Assembly: GCA_021604825.1 (NCBI GenBank)
Contig: BQJS01000159.1
Location: forward strand, 1 to 11,479
DNA length: 11,479 bases
Direction of reading: 5' to 3'
From: Phycisphaerae bacterium
Lineage (GTDB): Bacteria; Planctomycetota; Phycisphaerae; UBA1845
The stretch's first letter is position 1. Every line of letters begins with the position of its first letter. This document shows, one piece after another, positions 5,474 to 11,479 of this stretch. Both the position numbers and the translations under genes were made by a program. The notes beneath the pieces were generated by a model that saw only the letters and a program-made list of their open reading frames with translations, did no database searches and was not told where the DNA came from.

Positions 5474-8431
5474 ATGAGATTCAATCAAGATACTTTGCGT
5501 AAATGGGTATGCATGGTCCCTTTGGGATTGCTTGCGATCGGTTGCACTCCGACCGTGCCATCGGGTGATGGCGATGGAGATGGCGACGGAGATAGTGGTC
5601 CGCAGCCGATGTTTGTGCTCTGCGATTCGCCTGGAGGTGAAGATGCCGATATCGACTTTTCAGGATTCGGCGAAACCAAAGTGACCTTCAGCACGTTTGG
5701 TCACGGTCGGCACCTCGTTTACTTTGACGGCGTGCGTTTGATCTTTCAATTCGATCAGCCGATCCCATTCTGTGCGGTGATTCCTGACAACGTCAAGCTG
5801 TGGGACGTAGATACCGGCGACGAAATTCCACTGACCGATGCGCAACTGATGCGGCAGAATATCGACGCCAACGGTGCCAACACCGACATCGGCGAAGATG
5901 TCGAAGCCAGCCTGATTTTGATCGACCTTCCCGGCGACCTGGAGATCGGTAAAGACTACGAGTTGACGTTCGATGATGAGACGCTGGGGCTCGATGGCGA
6001 CTTCCAGCAGAATCCCGACACGCCGGAGCGATCGAACGGCAAGCTGCCCAGTGGTGACGACACGCCCGGTACAGATTTCAAGCAGATCTTCCGAACGATT
6101 TCAGCGTCTGACTTTCTCACGGAGACGCAAGGCATCGCAGGGATCGCCCTCGATAACCAGGATCGTCTGTTCGGTTCTTCGGAGACCGGCGCTTTCGGGC
6201 CGTTCACCCAAGCCAAAGCCGTCACGGGTGGCGATCAACTCGCACCCAATCTCAACTCGCTGGCCAGCAAGTCCATCGTCATCGACAACCAAGGCATGGT
6301 GATCGTCAAGGATCAAATTTCAGACAACGAAGTTTATGCGATTGATCCGGATACTGGTTTGCCCAACATCGTCGCGATTCCCGATGTCGAGAGTCAGCCC
6401 GACGACGTTGTCATCGCGCCAACCGGATATGCAAGCGTGCAGCGCAGTGCCGTCGAACCCGGCGATATCATCTACTCTTCAACGGGCAATATCGTCGTTG
6501 CCGATCGTCGCGCTGGGGCCGGCAATAAAGGCACGATGAATCTGGTTGATCGGGCGGGCTCGATCAGCGATGCCTACACGTCGCTTTTCGTTCCCGGAGC
6601 CAACGCCGGACAAGCCGAATGTCGGACGATTTATGGTCTGTACAAACCGGAAAATGACACTGGCTACGAGATGCACCGTATCCTGCCCGACGGTACAGTG
6701 GATCACAGCGGATTCACCAATCCCGAGTCGCTCACGGCGCTCGAAGGTACCGCTGCGGTCAAATTGCAAAACATCCAGGGGCGCGAGGAGTATCTCATCG
6801 TCGGTGACGTGGATCTTGCCCAAGCCGACCTGCGTCAGAACCTGCCTGACTTCGACGGCCGGTGCGTCATGATCTACAACGAAACTGAGAGTCGATTGCA
6901 GGTTCTCTTCCCGCTGCCGATTGACACGTTCGCATTTACGTTCGGCCCATTCTCCGACGCCGAGATCACTTCGGACTACGACACCACCTACATTTCGTTG
7001 CCGAACGATCAGCGCGTGGTGAGCATGACGGGCTTCGCAAACAACGGCAAGAGCGAGGGCACTCCGGAATGCGATCCGTCGTTCGACGACAACATCACGG
7101 TGGCGACTGGTGCCGCCCGAGTGTTTAGAAGCACCCTGGGTAACGGGCGATTTTTGATGTATGGCTCGCCAACGGTACTGCAGTTCGATTTCGACCAAGC
7201 CATTCCGCATTGTTCGGTCAATGCCGACAACATTACGTTGGTTAATCAAGAGACCGGGGCTGACATTTCGTTGGAAGGTCAGCGGATGCGGCGCTGGTTG
7301 TTCTCAGATCCATCGAACGGCGTCACCTTGGGCAGTCGATTGACGATCGATCTGCCGATGGGTTTGGAAACTGGCATGAAATACGAGATTCACCTTAACG
7401 CTGAAGCCATGGGGCTTGACGGTGAATTCTTGACGGAAGAAAACGACATCAAACGCAACGGTCGTCTCCCCAGTGGTGATGGCACACCCGGTGGCGATTT
7501 CGTTCAGATGTTCCAGTTGATTCATGGTGACTGGTTTTTGACGGAAACGGGCGGGGCACGTGGCGTCAGCTTGACGTCGGGCGAGTCGCTTTGGGCCTCG
7601 ACCGACGTTGCGATCATGGGACCGTTCACCGCGCCCACGACCCCAACCGTGGCTGATTCGATGATCGTTGGCGTGGATCAGGAAATCGCCGGGTCAGAAG
7701 GTACGGCCAAGGGCAAGCCGATGGTGGCCAACAAAGATGCCGCCCGCGCCGATGTGACATACGCGTCGCTTCGCAACAGTCGTTTGTACGATGCGGACAG
7801 CTTGACCGGTTTCCAACAGATCTTCCAGGTTGACTTCGGCGAGCCGGGACTCGGTACGTTTGAGCAAGATCTTGAAATCGCCCCTGACGGTTTTGCGGGT
7901 GACTACGTGGATGTCAATCTCGCCCGGGGTGTGATCATCGATGTGGCCGGTTCGACTTCGACGGCGTTGTTTGAAAGCGATAGCCAACTCGTGCAATACA
8001 AATCGCTCTTCGTCGCCCCGGACTCACTCGGCGGCGGACTATTCGCATCGGTCTCGGAAGGGTTTGGCGGTGGTTTCCGAATTCGTGAAATAACGCCGGC
8101 TGGCGATCAGATCGACGAGTTCGCTGCGCTTGCTGGCGTCAACGGCTGCGCGTCGATGAAGTTGCAGAGTTACCATGGTGATCCCGAGTACTTGATTCTT
8201 GGTGATTTCGACCGCACGTCAGCCAACCTACTCACCGGGCAGCTTTCCGATACGACGTCCGGCAACGAGTTGGTTTGGTACAGTCCGGCACAGAACAAGG
8301 TGCAGGTGCTGGGTTCGTTCTCGCTGGGTGCGGACATGACGTTCGAGCAAGCGCTTGATACGATTTACTCATCGCACCCGAATCTGCGATCGGTATTCAG
8401 GTTCCAGGGTCTGGGAAATGACGCGAACTGA
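5474..8431 (+). CDS. Large lipoprotein with two tandem homologous modules
   Basis: A 985-residue surface or periplasmic lipoprotein. A basic start and hydrophobic core lead to a lipobox (LLAIGC, lipidated Cys24), followed by a (Gly-Asp)5 linker. Two diverged copies of one module follow: about 50-532 and 533-985. Each opens with a Cys-Asp, then an Ig-like (Big_5-like) segment: LIFQFDQPIPFC and LQFDFDQAIPHC, then LEIGKDYEL and LETGMKYEI, then GLDGDF and GLDGEF, then NGKLPSGDDTPG and NGRLPSGDGTPG. The second half of each carries FLTETQG/FLTETGG, FGPFT/MGPFT, KLQNIQGREEYLIVGDVD/KLQSYHGDPEYLILGDFD and ends near RVVSMTGF/RSVFRFQG; this part may be a beta-propeller. No catalytic motif is seen, so binding or adhesion is likely. 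ATG 5474 is preferred over ATG 5465 because AAGGAG lies 10 bases upstream of it but only 1 base upstream of 5465. A strong terminator follows. Confidence 0.85.
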   Translation: MRFNQDTLRKWVCMVPLGLLAIGCTPTVPSGDGDGDGDGDSGPQPMFVLCDSPGGEDADIDFSGFGETKVTFSTFGHGRHLVYFDGVRLIFQFDQPIPFCAVIPDNVKLWDVDTGDEIPLTDAQLMRQNIDANGANTDIGEDVEASLILIDLPGDLEIGKDYELTFDDETLGLDGDFQQNPDTPERSNGKLPSGDDTPGTDFKQIFRTISASDFLTETQGIAGIALDNQDRLFGSSETGAFGPFTQAKAVTGGDQLAPNLNSLASKSIVIDNQGMVIVKDQISDNEVYAIDPDTGLPNIVAIPDVESQPDDVVIAPTGYASVQRSAVEPGDIIYSSTGNIVVADRRAGAGNKGTMNLVDRAGSISDAYTSLFVPGANAGQAECRTIYGLYKPENDTGYEMHRILPDGTVDHSGFTNPESLTALEGTAAVKLQNIQGREEYLIVGDVDLAQADLRQNLPDFDGRCVMIYNETESRLQVLFPLPIDTFAFTFGPFSDAEITSDYDTTYISLPNDQRVVSMTGFANNGKSEGTPECDPSFDDNITVATGAARVFRSTLGNGRFLMYGSPTVLQFDFDQAIPHCSVNADNITLVNQETGADISLEGQRMRRWLFSDPSNGVTLGSRLTIDLPMGLETGMKYEIHLNAEAMGLDGEFLTEENDIKRNGRLPSGDGTPGGDFVQMFQLIHGDWFLTETGGARGVSLTSGESLWASTDVAIMGPFTAPTTPTVADSMIVGVDQEIAGSEGTAKGKPMVANKDAARADVTYASLRNSRLYDADSLTGFQQIFQVDFGEPGLGTFEQDLEIAPDGFAGDYVDVNLARGVIIDVAGSTSTALFESDSQLVQYKSLFVAPDSLGGGLFASVSEGFGGGFRIREITPAGDQIDEFAALAGVNGCASMKLQSYHGDPEYLILGDFDRTSANLLTGQLSDTTSGNELVWYSPAQNKVQVLGSFSLGADMTFEQALDTIYSSHPNLRSVFRFQGLGNDAN
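5564..5593 (+). repeat. Five 6-base units coding (Gly-Asp)5
   Basis: Five tandem GGN-GAY units follow directly after the lipidation region. They encode a flexible acidic tether between the membrane anchor and the first folded module. Gain or loss of a unit would stay in frame. Confidence 0.8.
5621..7069 (+). repeat. Lipoprotein module copy 1
   Basis: First copy of the internal duplication, from the Cys of CDSPGGED to the residue before CDPSFDD. It is about 483 residues and matches copy 2 in order of motifs across its whole length. The DNA has diverged strongly, so the duplication is old. Confidence 0.75.
7070..8431 (+). repeat. Lipoprotein module copy 2
   Basis: Second copy, from CDPSFDD to the C-terminus, about 453 residues. 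It is shorter than copy 1, mostly in the middle region between GPFT and the EYLILGDFD motif. Confidence 0.75.
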
Positions 8432-8475
8432 TCGGGCAGTTCGACTCGACTGGCGAACAGACAATGATTAGCGAT

Positions 8476-8517
8476 GCGGCGCGGGCGGGTCATATGATCC
8501 TCCCGCGCCGCTTTTTT
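8476..8517 (+). terminator. Intrinsic terminator of the lipoprotein gene
   Basis: GCGGCGCGGG (8476-8485) pairs perfectly with CCCGCGCCGC (8502-8511), and six T follow at once (8512-8517). The 16-base loop contains the palindrome TCATATGA with flanking G/C pairs, so the stem can extend further after one mismatch. It begins 45 bases after the lipoprotein stop and isolates the downstream DUF952 gene. Confidence 0.93.
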
Positions 8518-8564
8518 GTGTTATGCTTTAGGCGCTTCGTGAGATTTCACCGAGGGGGCACGTC

Positions 8565-8915
8565 GTGGCGAATATACTGCACATTGCGACGATCGATTCA
8601 TGGAAAACTGGGAAGGCTTCAGGGTTCTACGCGATCGACACCCTGAAGTCCGAAGGGTTCATCCACTGTTCAACGCCGAAGCAAGTCGTGCGCGTCGCCC
8701 GCGAGCGCTTTGCGGGACGCGATGATCTGGTACTGCTCGAAATCGCCGAAAACCGCGTCCGTGTCGAAATCAAATATGAGAATTGCGAAGGCGGAACCGA
8801 GTTGTTCCCGCACTTGTACGGACCGTTGAATGTCGATGCGGTGGTTTGTGAACATGAATTCGCACCAGATGAGAACGGCGAATTCAAACTACCCGTCGGA
8901 TTGGATGGCGGCTGA
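8565..8915 (+). CDS. DUF952 family protein
   Basis: A 116-residue soluble protein of the DUF952 family. The family hallmarks are all present: the early Trp (DSW, residue 13), GFYAIDTLKSEGFIHCST (about 20-37), LVLLEI (55-60) and FPHLYGPLNVDAVV (81-94). The family is distantly related to ADP-ribosyltransferase-like folds, but its activity is not established. The start is GTG with GAGGGGG (8552-8558) 6 bases upstream. Length is typical. It lies 48 bases after the lipoprotein's terminator and has its own unseen promoter. Its stop is 13 bases from the stop of the converging YigZ gene. Confidence 0.9.
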   Translation: MANILHIATIDSWKTGKASGFYAIDTLKSEGFIHCSTPKQVVRVARERFAGRDDLVLLEIAENRVRVEIKYENCEGGTELFPHLYGPLNVDAVVCEHEFAPDENGEFKLPVGLDGG

Positions 8916-8928
8916 TTGCGCCGATGGG

Positions 8929-9573
8929 TTAGTCGCTGATCTGTTTGACTTGTACTTGTCCTGCAGAAACGTCCGACACGGATTGTGTGAATGCATCAAG
9001 CGATTCGAGTGGCACCAGCACGGTGAGTGACACCTCGGCTCCGAATTCTTCCTGTTCCGTCATCACCTCAAATTCCGGAATCATCTTTCCAATGGTTTGA
9101 TGCAATTGGTACGGGTAGGTGATTGTGCAAGTGATCCGTTCGACTTTGCGTTCCGTGACGAGGTCCGCGAAGGCTTCTTGCGCCGACTTGGTATATGCGA
9201 CAACCAAGCCACCCGTTCCCAATTTCGTTCCGCCGAAATACCGCGTGACTACGACCACCGTATCGCCCAGATCGGCACCCCGAAGAACGGCCAACACCGG
9301 CGGTCCAGACGTCCCCGACGGTTCGCCATCGTCGCTCATACCTTCCGAAACACTCGGCGGATATCCAATCTTGTACGCGTAGACATGGTGGTTGGCGTCC
9401 GGCATTTCCGCGCGGATTTCGCGGATGATCGCTTGGGCATCTTTGACGGTGTCAGCCCGACGGATCGTCGTGATGAATCGGGAGTTGGAGACGCGCGTCT
9501 CGACGCGGCATGGTTGGGCTGGCACGTTGTATTGCACGGGTGTTATTGTGGCAGGGGCGGGGCGCGTCCGCAA
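8929..9573 (-). CDS. yigZ: YigZ/IMPACT family protein
   Basis: A 214-residue protein of the YigZ (UPF0029, Impact N-terminal) family, whose eukaryotic member IMPACT regulates Gcn2; the bacterial role is unclear. The N-terminal domain shows SRFITTI (31-37), DDGEPSGTSGPPVL (81-94) and VVVTRYFGGTKLGTGGLV (107-124), the strongest family motifs. The C-terminal part, about 145-214, is the ferredoxin-like DUF1949 domain typical of bacterial members. No good ribosome binding site marks the start: TTG 9573 is the first start codon after an in-frame stop, and GTG 9537 would align better with the E. coli beginning. The gene lies 21 bases after a DUF5658 gene on the same strand and could be translated by coupling. 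Confidence 0.9.
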   Translation of the reverse strand: MRTRPAPATITPVQYNVPAQPCRVETRVSNSRFITTIRRADTVKDAQAIIREIRAEMPDANHHVYAYKIGYPPSVSEGMSDDGEPSGTSGPPVLAVLRGADLGDTVVVVTRYFGGTKLGTGGLVVAYTKSAQEAFADLVTERKVERITCTITYPYQLHQTIGKMIPEFEVMTEQEEFGAEVSLTVLVPLESLDAFTQSVSDVSAGQVQVKQISD

Positions 9574-9594
9574 CGGTTCGCGAACGAACGGGAC

Positions 9595-10050
9595 CTAGAA
9601 GCTGGCTGCGATCAACATGACAAATGACAGAACAACCGGGATACTCGTGATCGCGACAGCCCACTCGGCGATCTTGCGGCCATGCTTGTCGCTGCGTCGT
9701 CCCAGCCACTCGCACATGATGATGACGAAAATGACTAAGGCAAACTTGAACGCCACCATCCCTTGCAAACCGAAACGCTGAATAACAGCATCGGCGATCG
9801 GATTCACTTCGCTTCCGCCGGATTGAAGGATGGCCCAAGTCAGCATGATGTCGAGCGCCGAAACAAACACGAACCAGACATACGCGTTTTGATAACGCAT
9901 TTGTCCGCCTCGGGCGTTCGACGCGCTCGGTTTAACCACGCCGCCACATTCAGGGCAAGTTGCGAGCGCCAGTGTTGCGGTTGCGAATCCGCAAGCGGCG
10001 CAGATTCCCCCGTCTGGCATTAGAAGATTCGGATCAGACTGCATGTCCAT
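9595..10050 (-). CDS. Zinc-ribbon plus DUF5658 membrane protein
   Basis: A 151-residue protein with two parts. The N-terminus has a zinc ribbon, CAAC (Cys17, Cys20) and CPEC (Cys32, Cys35). The rest is a DUF5658-type membrane domain with three helices at about 56-75, 97-114 and 129-149. The family pattern is seen in LDIMLTWAILQSGGSEVNPIAD (two parts: LDIMLTW; GGSEVNPIAD) followed by FKFALVIFVI. Function of the family is unknown. The start ATG 10050 has AGG about 8 bases upstream. It is the first gene of a probable two-gene unit with yigZ and is divergent from the symporter, with 190 bases between. Confidence 0.8.
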   Translation of the reverse strand: MDMQSDPNLLMPDGGICAACGFATATLALATCPECGGVVKPSASNARGGQMRYQNAYVWFVFVSALDIMLTWAILQSGGSEVNPIADAVIQRFGLQGMVAFKFALVIFVIIMCEWLGRRSDKHGRKIAEWAVAITSIPVVLSFVMLIAASF

Positions 10051-10240
10051 ATTCTATGCCTGCAGACTTAGCGACGTCCAGGAATCGAATCATTGGCATG
10101 TTGCGTCGAACATCCCTCCATTTCAGTATGTGCCTAGCGGACATCGAGAAAACAGTTGAACCGATGTAGTATCCGGCGATAATCAAACCGCCTATCGCTC
10201 CTCTCGGGCATTTCTTCTGTGAGCTGCCGACGGATCTTGC
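10051..10240. other. Divergent intergenic region, DUF5658 gene and symporter
   Basis: This 190-base region must contain promoters for both directions. Two 6-bp inverted repeats lie in a row, ACATCG/CGATGT (10141-10167) and GCGATA/TATCGC (10176-10198). Each is within chance expectation, so I do not call an operator. Confidence 0.3.
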
Positions 10241-11479
10241 ATGCTGATCGCTGTGAATAATCAGGTCTTTGTGTGGTCGTTCATCGTTTACACGCTCGCG
10301 GTCGTGGCGGTGGGGGTGTATTCATCTCGTTTTGCCAAACGCAGCGACGAGGACTTTTTCCTTGCTGGCCGATCGCTTGGAAAATGGGTGGGGGCGCTAT
10401 CTGCGTCGGCATCGAGCGAGTCTGGGTGGGTGACGCTTGGTCTGGTGGGCATGGGGTTTGCCACCGGGGTGCAGGCGTATTGGATGGTGCCGGGTTGTGT
10501 CCTTGGTTATGCGTTTATTTGGCTGGTCCTCGCCGAACCCATGCGCCGCCGTTCGGCTGAACTGGGTTCGTTAACGCTGCCGGATTTCTTCTCACAACAC
10601 TTCAAGGAACGCGCACCGATTCTCCGCATCTTGACGGTTGTTGTCATTGTCGTTGCGATGATGTTGTACGTCTCAGCGCAGTTCGCAGCCGCCGGCAAAT
10701 CGTTTGAAGCTGCGTTCCAACCCACGATCAGTCGGCGCAGCGGATTGCTCATTGGTGCGGCGATCGTTCTATTCTATACTGTAACCGGGGGGTTTCGCGC
10801 CGCGTGTTGGACGGACTTCCTGCAAGCCATCTTGATGTTGATCGTTTTGGTGGCGTTTCCGATTTACGCGCTGCATGGCCAAGGCGGGTTTGGAAGCGTC
10901 CTTGATACGCTGCGAGCCCACGATCCAAAACTCGTCACCTTTATGCCAGAAGAATCCGGATGGGCGTTGGTTGGTTTTTTGTTTAGCTCCAGTGGTCTTG
11001 GCATCAACTTCGGTTACCCAGGTCAGCCGCACGTGTTGGTCCGTTTCATGGCATTGAAAGACCGGCGCGAAGCTCGAATGGGCGCGATCATTGCGATTAT
11101 TTGGGTCGCGATCGTTCTGACCGGAGCGGTGACGGCTGGGCTGGCGGTTAAGTCGCTGGCACTTGGCGGAACCGAGTGGGCTGTCCCGATGCTAGATGGC
11201 GATGGCGAGACCGCGCTCGTGTTGGGATCCAAATTCCTGCTCCATGGTGTCCTTGCGGGCATGGCGTTGGCGGCTGTCTTGGCCGCGATTTGTTCGACTG
11301 CGGATAGTCAATTGGTCGTGGCTGCGAGTGCGGCGGCCAACGATATTTATGGCCACCTGATCGCCAAGAAGCCCGGGCAGAACAACGCCTGGTTCAATCG
11401 GTTGGTGGTCTTCGGGATTGGGACTGGTGCAGTTCTGATGGTCATTGGAAAAAAAGTGCAAGTTTTTGACCAGGTTCTG
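10241..11479 (+). CDS. PutP-like sodium:solute symporter (SSS family), partial
   Basis: The first 413 residues of a roughly 500-residue inner-membrane transporter; the C-terminus lies beyond the right edge. SSS proteins take up solutes such as proline with Na+. Motifs: FFLAGRSLGKWVGALSASAS (TM2 region, about 39-58), TLPDFFSQHF, FYTVTGGFRAACWTDFLQA, GYPGQPHVLVRFMA (closely PutP-like) and AAICSTADSQLVV (TM8, with the Ser-Thr pair of the Na+ site). In TM2, PutP's essential Asp55 is replaced by Ser59, with Glu60 next to it. The start ATG 10241 is the first after an in-frame TGA, but the ribosome binding site is weak. The substrate cannot be fixed from this fragment. Confidence 0.9.
   Translation, partial: MLIAVNNQVFVWSFIVYTLAVVAVGVYSSRFAKRSDEDFFLAGRSLGKWVGALSASASSESGWVTLGLVGMGFATGVQAYWMVPGCVLGYAFIWLVLAEPMRRRSAELGSLTLPDFFSQHFKERAPILRILTVVVIVVAMMLYVSAQFAAAGKSFEAAFQPTISRRSGLLIGAAIVLFYTVTGGFRAACWTDFLQAILMLIVLVAFPIYALHGQGGFGSVLDTLRAHDPKLVTFMPEESGWALVGFLFSSSGLGINFGYPGQPHVLVRFMALKDRREARMGAIIAIIWVAIVLTGAVTAGLAVKSLALGGTEWAVPMLDGDGETALVLGSKFLLHGVLAGMALAAVLAAICSTADSQLVVAASAAANDIYGHLIAKKPGQNNAWFNRLVVFGIGTGAVLMVIGKKVQVFDQVL

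Noticed and set aside
6479..7249. 256-codon open frame on the minus strand inside the lipoprotein gene
   Set aside because: It is antisense to a clearly coding frame with two homologous modules. Its product has no recognisable motif, is rich in Arg/Val as antisense shadows are, and has no ribosome binding site of note.
10141..10198. Two consecutive 6-bp inverted repeats before the symporter
   Set aside because: Each is at chance level and the two have unrelated sequences, so they do not look like paired operators.
1..11479. Defence island, biosynthetic cluster, prophage or transposon
   Set aside because: No nuclease, methylase, transposase, integrase, phage protein, tRNA, direct repeat array or terminal inverted repeat was found. 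Gene content is housekeeping, regulation and surface proteins.

Overview
The window looks like bacterial chromosome from a member of the Planctomycetota, or a close relative. This is an inference from style, not from a marker gene: there is no rRNA, tRNA or ribosomal protein here. The clues are a secreted protein with Asp/Gly-rich modules, a very large lipoprotein with a Gly-Asp linker, a membrane-bound zinc anti-sigma factor beside an ECF sigma factor, a zinc ribbon joined to a DUF5658 membrane domain, and frequent GTG or TTG starts. I see no insertion sequence, prophage, CRISPR array or toxin/defence cassette.

Left part (1-3098), all genes on the minus strand: the N-terminal part of a large secreted protein that runs off the left edge (804 to 1); an unrecognised multi-pass membrane protein (1662-1075); a biliverdin-type heme oxygenase (2686-2003); and, 67 bases upstream of it in the same direction, a small protein with one C-terminal membrane segment (3098-2754). 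The last two probably form an operon.

Centre (3099-5473): a 456-base divergent region separates the small membrane protein from an ECF sigma factor on the plus strand (3555-4115). A short intercistronic region with a perfect 7-bp GC-rich hairpin follows, then the cognate membrane-spanning zinc (ZAS) anti-sigma factor (4190-5107). Downstream are a bulged stem-loop (5135-5194) and an otherwise empty leader of about 280 bases.

Right-centre (5474-8517): a 985-residue lipoprotein built from two tandem diverged copies of a module of about 450-480 residues, ended by a textbook intrinsic terminator.

Right part (8565-11479): a DUF952 protein (+), converging on a YigZ/IMPACT protein (-), which lies 21 bases downstream of a zinc-ribbon/DUF5658 membrane protein (-). 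Divergent from these is the start of a PutP-like sodium:solute symporter (+) that runs off the right edge.

Functionally, only sigma/anti-sigma and heme oxygenase/small membrane protein look like coupled pairs. The large lipoprotein could belong to the sigma factor's regulon because of its position, but no promoter motif proves it. The items most worth a second look are the anti-sigma factor with its unusual cysteine pattern and the hairpin over its ribosome binding site, the duplicated lipoprotein, and the heme oxygenase/small membrane protein pair. I did not find a convincing entirely new system.
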